From an uncultured Opitutaceae bacterium (GTDB lineage: Bacteria; Verrucomicrobiota; Verrucomicrobiae; Opitutales; Opitutaceae), in NCBI GenBank assembly GCA_946482625.1, contig CAMLSH010000018.1, positions 1 through 17,875 on the forward strand: DNA of 17,875 nt, read 5' to 3'. Under the pieces are notes generated by a model. It was not told where the DNA came from. It was given only the letters and a program-made list of their open reading frames with translations, and made no database searches. A program made the translations under genes and the position numbers. Shown here piece by piece: positions 8,098-15,825 of the stretch. Each line of letters starts with the position of its first letter. The stretch's first letter is position 1.

Positions 8098-9357
8098 TTA
8101 CTTCAGCTGCGCGACGGGGATGCCGAGGACTTTGGCTGCCTTGGCTTTGTCGTCGTTGCAAGCGCGCAGCACGATGTCGGTGTACTGCTTTTGCTGGCCC
8201 GCGAGGAAGTCCTCGAGCTTGGGCCAGTCCTTAACTTCCTTTAGGCGCATGGGAAGCTCCTGCGACGTGATGACGCGGGACTCGGCGGTGGACGCGAGTT
8301 TCGAGACGACTTGGTTCAGCTCCGTGAGGTTGCCTGGCCAGTGATAAGCTTGGAGGACTTCGATGGCGTCGTCGGTGAACTCGACTTGGCTGGCGTCGAA
8401 ATTGGGATTCGTTGTCTTGCTCGCGAAGTGTTTCACCAGCGCGGGAATATCGTCCGTGCGGTCGCGCAGCGGCGGAATCACGACCGGGAGGGACGCAACG
8501 CGGTAGAAAAGCTCGTCGTGGAATGTGCCTTCGTCTGTGAGTTTTTCGAGATCCTCACTCGTGGTGCATACGAGGCGAAAACCGGCGGAGGTGGCGCGCA
8601 GTACGCTGACCAGTTCCTTCTGGATAGGGAGCGGAAGGCACTGGATGTGGTGGAGAAAGAGGGTGCCGCCCTTGGCTTGTTTCACCCAAGAACCGCCGGT
8701 GCCGCTTTCGCCGAGGAGACCTTCGCGGAAATTCGCTTCATCGCTCAGCGAGCAATCGATGCGAACGAGCTGGCCGTCGGGCGATGGGTTGGCGCCGTGC
8801 AGTATCTCGGCGACAGTGCTTTTGCCGGAGCCGACTTCACCTTGGAGCAGCACAGGGCTGCGGACGGTGGAGAGCTTTTTGATCTGCTGGAGAAATTTTT
8901 TGAACTTGGCGCTGGAGCCGATCAACCGGCCTTCGATGTCGGCGCCTTTGGCCGATGGGAAGGGGCTGTTGGTGTTTTTATCGGCGAGGGAGAACTGTTT
9001 GTACTCCAGTCCGCGGCGGAGCGTGGAGATGAGTTCGTCGACGCGAAACGGCTTCTGGAGGTAGTCGAACGCGCCGAACTTCAGCGCCTGGATCGCACTC
9101 TCGGTGCTGGCGTAGGCCGTCATGATGATGACGACGGCGTTGGGATCGAAGAGCTTGAGCTGCTTGAGAAGCGTGATCCCGTCCATCGGCTTCATGTCGA
9201 TGTCGGCGAGGACGATGTCCTGCTTTTCGGCTTTGTAGCGAACCAGCGCTTTCTCGCCATCGGTGGCAAAGGCAGTGGCGAAACCGGTGGGCTGAATAAC
9301 GGCATCCAGCATCTCATGGATAGAGAGCAGGTCGTCGACGATGAGAACGGAAGGCAT
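8098..9357 (-). CDS. NtrC-like response regulator with degenerate AAA+ domain
   Basis: Residues 1-118 form a receiver domain with acidic D8-D9, phospho-acceptor Asp-52 (in LADIDMKPMDG), Thr-80 and Lys-102 all present. Residues about 143-365 align with the sigma-54 activator AAA+ domain. Walker A is intact (GEVGSGKS, 173-180) and the arginine-finger region is recognisable (FHDELFYR, 279-286). However, Walker B reads TLFLHHIQCLP instead of the usual TLFLDEIGELP, the GAFTGA loop that touches sigma-54 is absent (EGLLGESGTGGSW in its place), and the sensor-II Arg is Thr-345 in WPGNLTEL. The Fis-like helix-turn-helix stops at KVLGIPVAQLK, inside the recognition helix. It therefore probably receives phosphate but cannot work as a normal sigma-54 activator. 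It lies 60 bases downstream of pilC and is probably cotranscribed, so a role in pilus or secretion control is possible. The ATG at 9357 fits the receiver start. Confidence 0.9.
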   Translation of the reverse strand: MPSVLIVDDLLSIHEMLDAVIQPTGFATAFATDGEKALVRYKAEKQDIVLADIDMKPMDGITLLKQLKLFDPNAVVIIMTAYASTESAIQALKFGAFDYLQKPFRVDELISTLRRGLEYKQFSLADKNTNSPFPSAKGADIEGRLIGSSAKFKKFLQQIKKLSTVRSPVLLQGEVGSGKSTVAEILHGANPSPDGQLVRIDCSLSDEANFREGLLGESGTGGSWVKQAKGGTLFLHHIQCLPLPIQKELVSVLRATSAGFRLVCTTSEDLEKLTDEGTFHDELFYRVASLPVVIPPLRDRTDDIPALVKHFASKTTNPNFDASQVEFTDDAIEVLQAYHWPGNLTELNQVVSKLASTAESRVITSQELPMRLKEVKDWPKLEDFLAGQQKQYTDIVLRACNDDKAKAAKVLGIPVAQLK

Positions 9358-9417
9358 GAGCGAAGTCTGCCGCGAACTGAGAGGAAAATGTGAACGGGCG
9401 CGAGTCCCGTTTTGCGA

Positions 9418-10593
9418 TTAGAGGCCGCCTGCGACGCCGGCGAGGTTGAAGATCGGGAGGAACATCGCCATGACGATGCCGCCGACGACCACGCCGAGGA
9501 AGACGATCAGCAAGGGCTCGATCAATGAAGTCAGCGCAGCCGTGGTGGCTTCGACCTCGGTATCGTAGAAGTCCGCGATCTTGCCCATCATGCCGTCCAC
9601 GTTACCCGTGGCTTCACCGGCCTTGATCATGTGTTTCATCATCGGCGGGAAAAAGCTGTTGGCGGCGACGACCTCGGAGACCTGACCGCCCTGGCTCACG
9701 TATTTGGCGATGTCGGAACAGGCGTCCTCAATCTGGACCTTGCCGCTGGCGGCGGAGACGATTTCGAGCGTGCGGAGAATGGGTACACCAGAACGGATCA
9801 GCGTGGCGTACGTGCGGCAGAAGCGGGAGAGGGCGATCTTATGGATGAGGTTTCCAAAGATCGGCGCCTTCACCAAGAGGTGGTCCTTCTGCGAGCGGCC
9901 GACAGGCGTGGCGATGTATTTTTTGACGACGAAAATGATGGCAATGATCACGATGAGCGTAACGAGTCCGCCCCAGCCGCGAAGGAAATTACTGAAGTCG
10001 ATGAGCAGCTGTGTGGGCGCGGGGAGGGCTTTGCCGAAGTCGGCGAACATCTTCGCGAAGACCGGGATGACGAAGATGAGCAGCACGTTAACAAGCACGG
10101 CAGCGAGACCGATGACCGCGATCGGGTAGGTCATGGCGGACTTCACCTTCTTGTTTAGTTTCACGCTGGCTTCGAAGTAGGCGGCGACTTTGCCGAGAAT
10201 TTCGGCGAGAGCGCCCGAGGCTTCACCGGCCTCGATCATGGAGGTGAACAGCGAGTTGAACGCGCGGGGAAATTTTTTGACCGCGGACGAAAACGAATTA
10301 CCCGAGGAAATCTCCATGCGGACTTCGCGGATGATGATGCGGAATACCGGATCCTCGGTCTGCTCTTGGAGCGCTTCGAGACATTGCACCAGCGGGAGGC
10401 CAGCGGTGAGCAGCGATGCGAGCTGTTGGGTGAAGATGGCGAGTTCGCCCAGCGGCAGCTTGTAGTTCTGCGATTTTTTTTCGAGGGACTTCTGTTTGGC
10501 CAGATTCTGCGCGACCCGAACGTTGGGGCGGCTGGATTGCTGGCTGGGGCGGAGATTGCCCTTGGACGCGGGGGCCGAGGAGATGAAAGCCAT
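9418..10593 (-). CDS. pilC: Type IV pilus / type II secretion inner-membrane platform protein
   Basis: This is the polytopic inner-membrane platform of type IV pili or type II secretion (PilC/GspF family), which works with the assembly ATPase. Two F domains are visible: residues about 50-170 (LAIFTQQLASLLTAGLPL, then MIEAGEASGALAEILGKVA) and about 253-375 (RFCRTYATLIRSGVPI, then MIKAGEATGNVDGMMGKIA). Three membrane segments lie near 156-180, 206-225 and 360-382, the last being the conserved IEPLLIVFLGVVVGGIV. At 391 residues it is close to the family size, but the N-terminal 45 or so residues are polar and low-complexity and do not match the usual cytoplasmic cap. The ATG at 10593 is preferred; a TTG at 10620 would add nine residues. 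No pilB, pilT or pilin gene is beside it. PilC versus GspF cannot be settled from sequence alone. Confidence 0.92.
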   Translation of the reverse strand: MAFISSAPASKGNLRPSQQSSRPNVRVAQNLAKQKSLEKKSQNYKLPLGELAIFTQQLASLLTAGLPLVQCLEALQEQTEDPVFRIIIREVRMEISSGNSFSSAVKKFPRAFNSLFTSMIEAGEASGALAEILGKVAAYFEASVKLNKKVKSAMTYPIAVIGLAAVLVNVLLIFVIPVFAKMFADFGKALPAPTQLLIDFSNFLRGWGGLVTLIVIIAIIFVVKKYIATPVGRSQKDHLLVKAPIFGNLIHKIALSRFCRTYATLIRSGVPILRTLEIVSAASGKVQIEDACSDIAKYVSQGGQVSEVVAANSFFPPMMKHMIKAGEATGNVDGMMGKIADFYDTEVEATTAALTSLIEPLLIVFLGVVVGGIVMAMFLPIFNLAGVAGGL

Positions 10594-10920
10594 GGTGGTG
10601 TCCAAGAAACGTCGGCACAAAAGTGTCGCAACTTCATTCCCTGCTTTAGCTTGTTAAAAAAACGCGATTCTGAATTCGCCGACTGGTTGCAGCCCACCGT
10701 CTTGCGCAAGTCGGCGCCGAGGTGAAATCGTGGCAGCTGGGTCCGAAACGACGCGGAAAACAGGCCGGGGGCGCCCTGTTTGGAGGCGCGATTGAGTGAA
10801 GTGCTTGGTCATCCGCCTTGCGCGCGAACTCTTTGTGTGACGGTGAATTGTCGATACGCTGAAAAGCGAAGGCTTGACCGGCTGTGCCCGCGGGCGAAGC
10901 TCCTCTGTCAGTAGCTTAAT
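10594..10920. other. Gene-free gap between pilC and tRNA-Gly
   Basis: I see no gene here. Short open frames on both strands have no family resemblance, and the one covering 10654-11007 (minus) runs antisense across the tRNA. The gap should hold the pilC promoter (minus) and the tRNA promoter (plus), but no convincing -35/-10 pair stands out; TTGACC at 10874-10879 lacks a good -10. A run of seven T on the minus strand (near 10655-10662) follows a weak stem (GCGA/TCGC). A perfect 10-base palindrome, GCCCGCGGGC, lies at 10886-10895. A partial copy of the window's palindromic repeat is at 10774-10791. Confidence 0.6.
10774..10791 (+). repeat. Partial copy of the palindromic intergenic repeat (copy C)
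   Basis: CCCTGTTTGGAGGCGCGA matches copy A read on its own strand (8079 down to 8063) except for one extra T, after which the match ends. The GCGCC (10771-10775) and GGCGC (10785-10789) around it can pair with a nine-base loop. It is probably a decayed or shortened member, although a match this short could be chance. Confidence 0.35.
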
Positions 10921-10994
10921 GCGGCTGTAGTTTAGTGGTAAAACTCCTCTCTTCCAAAGAGGTATCGTCAGTTCGATTCTGTCCAGCCGCTCCA
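10921..10994 (+). tRNA. tRNA-Gly (anticodon UCC)
   Basis: The sequence folds as a complete cloverleaf. The acceptor stem is GCGGCTG with CAGCCGC. The D stem is GTTT with AAAC around AGTGGTA. The anticodon stem is CCTCT with AGAGG around the loop CTTCCAA, giving anticodon TCC, which reads GGA glycine codons. The variable loop is TATC. The T arm is GTCAG-TTCGATT-CTGTC. The discriminator is T and the CCA end is encoded (10992-10994). The second T-stem pair is a U-U mismatch (50-64 in standard numbering), which is unusual but tolerable. It stands alone, on the opposite strand to pilC and just ahead of the MATE gene, with no sign of an integrated element at its 3' end. Confidence 0.95.
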
Positions 10995-11084
10995 AATCAC
11001 TGCTCAAAGTTCCGGCGGATCAGGGAGATGGTTGGCGGTGACCATGAGGCGCGGTGCTGGCCCAAGTAATACAGAACGTTTCTT

Positions 11085-12446
11085 TTGGGAGCGGGCCTCT
11101 CTATTATAGAGCGCTTGTTGAACTCCCTTTATTTTCAGGAAGCCCGGCGAACGCTGGCGTTGGCGTTTCCGATCATCGTCGGCCAGGTCGGCCAGATGGC
11201 GATCGGCATCACGGACAGCGCACTCATCGGCCGCGTGGGCACGGTGCAACTCGCGGCGGCGGCGTTCACGCACAGTGTTTTCGGCGTCTTTTTTATTGTG
11301 GGTATCGGGCTATTGATCCCGGTCGGCGTGTTTACGGCGCGGGAGTTTGGGGCGGGCGATCTCAGCGGGTGTGCGGCGTGGCTGCGTCACGGTCGGGTGC
11401 AGGCGTTGGGCGTGAGTCTGGTTGGGCTGGCGCTCATGGCTGCGCTGGTGACGCAGCTGCATCGTTTCGGGCAACCGCCGGAAGTCGTCGCGATCATGAC
11501 TCCGTTTTATCTGCTGATCGCGGCTTCGTTGGTGCCGACGTTGTTTTTTCAGGTGCAGCGTCAATACGCTGAGTCGCTCGGACATCCGTGGGTGCCGATG
11601 GTCATCATGCTGGCGGATGTGGTGCTGAATGCGTTGCTCAACTGGATGTTTATTTGGGGACATCTGGGGGCGCCGGCGCTGGGCCTCACCGGCTCGGGGG
11701 TGGCGACGTTGATTGCGCGAACGGTCGCCGTCGTTGTCATTGCTCTTTGGATGCGGCGCGCGCGCGAGTTTGCGGCGGTGCGGGCGGCGGACACTGACGG
11801 GGGCTGGGAGGGGAAACGGTTTGGCGCACTTTGGCGGATGGGGTTGCCGGCGGGCGGGGCTTTGTTGTTCGAGTCGGGCGCGTTTGGCGCGGCGGCGTTG
11901 ATGATGGGGTGGATCGGCGCGACCGCGCTGGCGGCGCATCAGGTGGCGCTGAGCTGCGCGGCCTTTGCGTTTATGTTTCCGCTCGGTCTTTCGACGGCGG
12001 CGAGCATGCGGGTGAGTCGTGCGATCGGCGAGAGGCGGCGGGAGGCGCTGCGACCGATCGGATTTGGCGCGCTGGCGATGTCATGCGTGTTCGTGCTGAT
12101 TTTCGGCGCGGCGTTCGGTTTTGCGGGCGGGCCGATCGCGCGTCTGTTTTCCACGGATACGGCGGTGACGGCGTTGGCGGCGCGGTTGTTGATCGTGGCG
12201 GCGTTGTTTCAGCTTTTCGACGGTGCCCAAGTCGTCGCGGCGGGGGCGTTGCGCGGGCTGACGGATGTGAAGGTGCCGACAGCGATTACGTTTTTCGCTT
12301 ACTGGATGTTGGCGTTGCCGGGTGGTTATTTTCTGGGTGTGCGCGGGATCGGGCCGATGGGCGTGTGGATCGCGCTGGCGGCTGGGCTGGCGTTTGCGGC
12401 GGTGTTTTTGGGCTGGCGATTCGCGCGGCTGACGCGGCTGGATTAA
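11085..12446 (+). CDS. MATE-family multidrug/Na+ efflux transporter
   Basis: This inner-membrane exporter of the MATE (NorM/DinF) family swaps cations or drugs for Na+ or H+. It has 453 residues, the normal family size, and about 12 hydrophobic segments in two similar halves. The first half opens with LALAFPIIVGQVGQMAIGIT and contains DSALIGRVGTVQLAAAAF, the usual MATE helix-1/2 region. The second half contains GLPAGGALLFESGAFGAAAL and ALAAHQVALSCAAFAFMFPL, then GLSTAASMRVSRAIGE, all strongly family-like. The frame closes upstream at a TAA (11067-11069), so the start must be the TTG at 11085 or a later TTG (11115 or 11118). No strong ribosome binding site marks one. The substrate is not predictable. 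Its stop overlaps the stop of the converging gene. Confidence 0.93.
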   Translation: MGAGLSIIERLLNSLYFQEARRTLALAFPIIVGQVGQMAIGITDSALIGRVGTVQLAAAAFTHSVFGVFFIVGIGLLIPVGVFTAREFGAGDLSGCAAWLRHGRVQALGVSLVGLALMAALVTQLHRFGQPPEVVAIMTPFYLLIAASLVPTLFFQVQRQYAESLGHPWVPMVIMLADVVLNALLNWMFIWGHLGAPALGLTGSGVATLIARTVAVVVIALWMRRAREFAAVRAADTDGGWEGKRFGALWRMGLPAGGALLFESGAFGAAALMMGWIGATALAAHQVALSCAAFAFMFPLGLSTAASMRVSRAIGERRREALRPIGFGALAMSCVFVLIFGAAFGFAGGPIARLFSTDTAVTALAARLLIVAALFQLFDGAQVVAAGALRGLTDVKVPTAITFFAYWMLALPGGYFLGVRGIGPMGVWIALAAGLAFAAVFLGWRFARLTRLD

Positions 12447-12721
12447 GCGAGCCGTTGTTTCGTTTCGTCTGCGGTGAGGCCGTCTATGCGGACGACTTTC
12501 TGGCGGGATTTTTCGCCTTGGAGAAGTGTCACGGCGCGTTTGGGCAGGCCGAGTTTTTCGGCGAGGAAGAGACAGAGTTCTTCGTTGGCGCGGCCTTCGA
12601 GGGCGGGGGCGTGGACTTTGACTTTGAGGGCGTCACCGAGCCAGCCCGCGATGGCGGTGCGTGGAGCGTTGGGAATCGCTTTGATGGCGAGCGTGCAACT
12701 GCTGGCGGCGGCGTGGCTCAT
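12443..12721 (-). CDS. DUF167 / YggU family protein
   Basis: This small cytoplasmic protein of 92 residues belongs to the widespread DUF167 (YggU) family, whose biochemical role is unknown. The family motif is clear: IKAIPNAPRTAIAGWLGDAL, then KVKVHAPALEGRANEELCLF, then LGLPKRAVTLLQGEKSRQK. The ATG at 12721 gives the normal length. It lies 124 bases downstream of the histidine kinase on the same strand. Its TAA and the TAA of the converging MATE gene share the palindrome TTAA (12443-12446), so the two coding regions overlap by four bases and any terminator must lie inside the opposite gene. Confidence 0.93.
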   Translation of the reverse strand: MSHAAASSCTLAIKAIPNAPRTAIAGWLGDALKVKVHAPALEGRANEELCLFLAEKLGLPKRAVTLLQGEKSRQKVVRIDGLTADETKQRLA

Positions 12722-12771
12722 GCGGGGCGCGAGCGTTGTCGTTTGTGGCCGGTTGAGGCAAGTCCGCCGGA

Positions 12772-12789
12772 CCCGGTCCCGCGACCGGG
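12772..12789. repeat. GC-rich 7-bp hairpin between the kinase and YggU genes
   Basis: CCCGGTC (12772-12778) and GACCGGG (12783-12789) pair perfectly around the loop CCGC. There is no T-run on either side. It lies in the 124-base gap between two minus-strand genes and could be a transcript-end stabiliser or pause site, or a chance palindrome in GC-rich DNA. Confidence 0.3.
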
Positions 12790-12845
12790 CGGCGCGGCGT
12801 ATTGGCTGTCTGGCGACGGGCCGGGTGGCGCGGTGCGCGAGCCGT

Positions 12846-14450
12846 TTACTGCTTAGCGTCCAGCAGGGCGCGGACGGCTTTGATTAGGGCGCTGAGCGCG
12901 AAAGGCTTGGTCACGCAGGCGACGGCGCTAGCGGGGAGAAAGGTGATCGGGGCGCAGTCGGGGTTACAGGTCGCGAGGACGCGGACGCGCGGGTGTTCAG
13001 AGTGCAGGTCGCGGACGAGTTTTTCGCCTTCGCTGCCGGTGGATCCGCCGATCTGGGTGATAAGCAGATCTATCGGGCGGCCGAGGCGGCGGGCGATGTC
13101 GAGGCCTTCGTCGGCAGTGCGTTCGGAGAGCACGGTGTAGCCGTCGGCGGTGAGGATGCTGGCCACCATTTTGCGGATCACGTCGTCTTCTTCGACGATG
13201 AGGACGGTCTCGCGGCCGCGCACGGACGTGAGCGTGGGGATCGGCGAGTGAACCGGCTGGATGGCCTCGCGCACTTCAGGGAGATAAATGTCGAATGTGG
13301 AGCCGGCCCGCGGGGCGCTGTGAACGCGGATGTGTCCGCCGCTTTGTTGGACGACGCCGTAGACAAGGGCCAGGCCGAGGCCGGTGCCCTGGCCGGGTTC
13401 CTTGGTCGTGAAGAACGGTTCGAAAAGGTGGGACTGGGTTTGTTCGTCCATGCCGATGCCGTTGTCGTGAACGGAGAGAACGGCGTAGCGGCCGGTGGGG
13501 ATAGGGTCGGGCTCGGTGGACTCGGACTCGTTTTCCGCGGTGATCTCGCGGAGGGAGGTGGACAGCGTGGCCTGGCCACCGTCAGCGAGGGCGTCGCGAG
13601 CGTTGATCGTGAGATTGAGCAGGACCTGCTGAAGCTGGGCGGGGTCGACGCGAACGTTGAGCGATTCGGAATCGAGGGAGAGCGCGAGGGACTTGGCGGG
13701 CTTGAGGAGACGGGAGAGGATCTCGGCGTTGTCGCGGACGAGTTGGTTGAGGCTGATGACTTTCGGGTTCATCGCCTGGCGGCGGCTGAAGGCGAGGAGC
13801 TGGCGGACGAGGGTGGCGGCTTTCTGGCTGGCGAGGTGGATCTCCTCGAGCTCACGCGAGGCTTGTTTGCGGACGATCGTTTTGGTCGCGAGGATTTCGC
13901 AGTAGCCGTTGATGACGGAGAGGAGGTTGTTGAAATCGTGCGCCACGCCGCCCGCGAGCCGGCCGACGGCGTCGAGGCGTTGCGAGTGCACGAGGGCTTC
14001 TTGCAAGCGGCGTTTCTCGGTGAGGTCGCGGAAGGTGGCGACGATGTGGGTGACGTGGCCGCGTTCGTCGGAGACGGGGCAGTAGTTCCACGCGGCGAAG
14101 AGCGGGCTGCCGTCTTTGCGGAGCAGGCTGCCTTCGCCGCTGAAGACGGTGCCGCTCTGAAGATTTGCGACCCATTCCTTCAGGCGGGGCAACGTGTCTT
14201 CCTCGACGTGCAAGGAGGCGAAGCCGAGCGCGCGTAGTCCGGAGACGGTGTGGCCGGTCATCGCACAAAAACTTTCGTTGGCGAAAATGATTTTGAGGCC
14301 TTTGCGCGTCCACCGTTTCTCCAGGATGAGCACGCCTTCGCTTTGCGCGTGAACGGCAGCTGCGAGGAGCGGGGCGGCCGGGGGTTTGTCGCGGGTGTCG
14401 CGCGCGTCGGGAAGCGCGTGAAAAGGGGGAGTGGATTGAAGATACCTCAC
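12846..14450 (-). CDS. PAS-domain hybrid histidine kinase with degenerate receiver
   Basis: This predicted cytoplasmic sensor kinase has 534 residues and no membrane segments. A PAS domain covers about 30-145 ([20 protein letters not shown] and [20 protein letters not shown], then a PAC-like [20 protein letters not shown]). The phospho-acceptor His-171 lies in [18 protein letters not shown]. The ATPase domain has the N box ([12 protein letters not shown]), G1 ([10 protein letters not shown]), F box ([19 protein letters not shown]) and G2. Residues about 414-530 form a receiver with acidic EEDD (420-423) and Lys-515, but the phospho-acceptor Asp is replaced by Gln-466 ([10 protein letters not shown]), so it should not accept phosphate. 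The start is a GTG at 14450; its first 30 residues are unlike any domain, so the true start may be slightly downstream. It sits 40 bases after pdxH. No dedicated response regulator adjoins it. Confidence 0.92.
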   Translation of the reverse strand: MRYLQSTPPFHALPDARDTRDKPPAAPLLAAAVHAQSEGVLILEKRWTRKGLKIIFANESFCAMTGHTVSGLRALGFASLHVEEDTLPRLKEWVANLQSGTVFSGEGSLLRKDGSPLFAAWNYCPVSDERGHVTHIVATFRDLTEKRRLQEALVHSQRLDAVGRLAGGVAHDFNNLLSVINGYCEILATKTIVRKQASRELEEIHLASQKAATLVRQLLAFSRRQAMNPKVISLNQLVRDNAEILSRLLKPAKSLALSLDSESLNVRVDPAQLQQVLLNLTINARDALADGGQATLSTSLREITAENESESTEPDPIPTGRYAVLSVHDNGIGMDEQTQSHLFEPFFTTKEPGQGTGLGLALVYGVVQQSGGHIRVHSAPRAGSTFDIYLPEVREAIQPVHSPIPTLTSVRGRETVLIVEEDDVIRKMVASILTADGYTVLSERTADEGLDIARRLGRPIDLLITQIGGSTGSEGEKLVRDLHSEHPRVRVLATCNPDCAPITFLPASAVACVTKPFALSALIKAVRALLDAKQ

Positions 14451-14490
14451 GAGAACGTGGCTGTGGGACGAGTGGGGCGGGTCGTGCGGT

Positions 14491-15129
14491 TCAGGGAGCG
14501 AGGCGCTCGATCAGCCAGTCGCCGGTTTTGTCGCGGCGATAGCGGAGGCGGTCGTGGAGGCGGCTGCGGCGGCCTTGCCAGAACTCCACCGTTTCGGGAG
14601 AGACACGGTAACCGCCCCAGTTGGGCGGGAGCGGGACTTCTTCGCCGACGTGTTTTTTTTCGACGGCCTTGTAGGCGTCTTCGAGGGCAGCGCGGTTGGG
14701 GATGATGGCGCTTTGCAGAGAAGCCCAAGCGCTGAGCTGGCTGGCGAGGGGGCGGGAGTGGAAGTAGGCGGCGGACTCCTCGCGGGAGACGCGGGTGACG
14801 GTGCCCTCGACGATCACCTGGCGCTCCAGCGCGATCCAGGGGAACAGCAGGGAGGCGCGGGGATTGGCGGCGAGTTCGCGGCCCTTGCGGCTGTCGTAGT
14901 TGGAATAAAATACAAAGCCGCGGCCATCGACCCCTTTGAGCAGCACGATGCGGGAGGAAGGATGACCGTCGGCTGTGGCGAGCGAGCAGACCATGGCGTT
15001 GGGCTCGGGAATTTTTGCGGCGCCGGCCTCTTGGAACCATTGGTCGAACTGACGGAAAGGATCGCGGGCCAGATCCTTTTCGAGGAGTCCGGCGAGCGAG
15101 TAGTCTTTGCGTAAGTCTGCGAGGCCCAT
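14491..15129 (-). CDS. pdxH: Pyridoxamine 5'-phosphate oxidase
   Basis: This FMN-dependent cytoplasmic enzyme oxidises pyridoxine or pyridoxamine 5'-phosphate to pyridoxal 5'-phosphate, the last step of vitamin B6 cofactor synthesis and salvage. At 212 residues it has family length. Diagnostic stretches are present in order: N-terminal [20 protein letters not shown], the FMN-binding [20 protein letters not shown] followed by [10 protein letters not shown], and the C-terminal signature [19 protein letters not shown], then SRLHDRLRY. The ATG at 15129 begins [10 protein letters not shown] and fits the family start. A plausible promoter lies just upstream. It leads the minus-strand run pdxH-histidine kinase-yggU, with 40 bases to the kinase. 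Confidence 0.97.
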   Translation of the reverse strand: MGLADLRKDYSLAGLLEKDLARDPFRQFDQWFQEAGAAKIPEPNAMVCSLATADGHPSSRIVLLKGVDGRGFVFYSNYDSRKGRELAANPRASLLFPWIALERQVIVEGTVTRVSREESAAYFHSRPLASQLSAWASLQSAIIPNRAALEDAYKAVEKKHVGEEVPLPPNWGGYRVSPETVEFWQGRRSRLHDRLRYRRDKTGDWLIERLAP

Positions 15130-15142
15130 GGTTGTTGAAAAA

Positions 15143-15171
15143 ATTTAACGTGTGCGGGAGAGCGTTTCCAA
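15143..15171 (-). promoter_or_regulatory. Possible sigma-70-type promoter for pdxH
   Basis: On the minus strand TTGGAA (15171-15166) and TTAAAT (15148-15143) are separated by exactly 17 bases. Each matches four of six consensus positions (TTGACA, TATAAT). The -10 lies only about 14 bases from the pdxH ATG, so the transcript would have a very short leader. This is a pattern match only. Confidence 0.35.
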
Positions 15172-15271
15172 CCGGTAACTCATGCAAAGGTCCTTAAGCA
15201 GGGAATCCACTACACACCGACGAATCTTTTCATGGAGCGCGCGGTCGGAAAATGACCAGACCCGACGGTCT

Positions 15272-15781
15272 TCAGAAAGTGCGGGTGAGATGAGAAATTA
15301 GACGCGAACTGCCGGGATAACGTGCGACGAGGGCGTTGCGTGAGCCGAGTTCGAAACCAGTTTCGTCCCAGCCGGGGCTCATCGCGCAGCTCATGAGTGC
15401 CCACCCGTGGTGTGCTCCTGACGCGAGGCGAGCGCCCTGCCAGTGGCCCGCAGGGACGCAGAGTTGGGGCGTTTCGCCGGCGGCGATGTTTGCGCCGAGT
15501 CGAGTGACGACGGCGGGCTGGTCCGGGTTTGGAGGCAGCTGGACGTGTTCGACGATGTCGCCGCCGTGGAAATACCAAAGCTCGTCGGCGTCGAGTCGGT
15601 GGAGTGCGGAAAAATCTTCCGGCGTGAGCAGGAAATAAATCGCAGTGCCGGCGGGGCGGGCGCCGTTGGGAAGCGTTTCGCGACTGGTCCAGGTGCGCGC
15701 GAACCAGCCTCCTTCGCGTGGAAGCGGCTGGAGGCCGAGTTGGGCGATGATGGCGGAGGCTGAAGGACTGAGGACGGACAT
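15272..15781 (-). CDS. DUF985 (Cupin_5) family protein
   Basis: This single-domain cupin of 169 residues belongs to the DUF985/Cupin_5 family, whose substrate is generally unknown. Family landmarks are visible in order: LGLQPLPREGGWFARTW near residue 15, TAIYFLLTPEDFSALHRLD and ADELWYFHGGD in the first cupin motif, PQLCVPAGHWQGARL, and GWALMSCAMSPGWDETGFEL near the C-terminus. The His and Glu residues in HRLDADELWYFHGG are candidates for a metal or ligand site. The ATG at 15781 begins MSVLSPSASAIIAQLGLQPL, as expected for the family. It is upstream of pdxH on the same strand with a 142-base gap, so it is probably a separate transcription unit. It diverges from the M20 peptidase, and one arm of a long inverted repeat lies 45 bases from its start. 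Confidence 0.92.
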   Translation of the reverse strand: MSVLSPSASAIIAQLGLQPLPREGGWFARTWTSRETLPNGARPAGTAIYFLLTPEDFSALHRLDADELWYFHGGDIVEHVQLPPNPDQPAVVTRLGANIAAGETPQLCVPAGHWQGARLASGAHHGWALMSCAMSPGWDETGFELGSRNALVARYPGSSRLISHLTRTF

Positions 15782-15825
15782 GGGAATCGTTGAACGGCGC
15801 GAGGATGGATCGGACGGGCGGAGTT

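Noticed and set aside
10594..10994. tRNA-Gly as an integration site for a mobile element
   Set aside because: No integrase, no repeat of the tRNA 3' end and no mobile genes are visible on either side.
10654..11007. 117-codon minus-strand open frame
   Set aside because: It runs antisense through the complete tRNA-Gly gene and has no recognisable protein features.
12993..14237. Plus-strand open frame of 414 codons opposite the histidine kinase
   Set aside because: It is a shadow of the kinase in high-GC DNA: acidic, repetitive composition and no domain.
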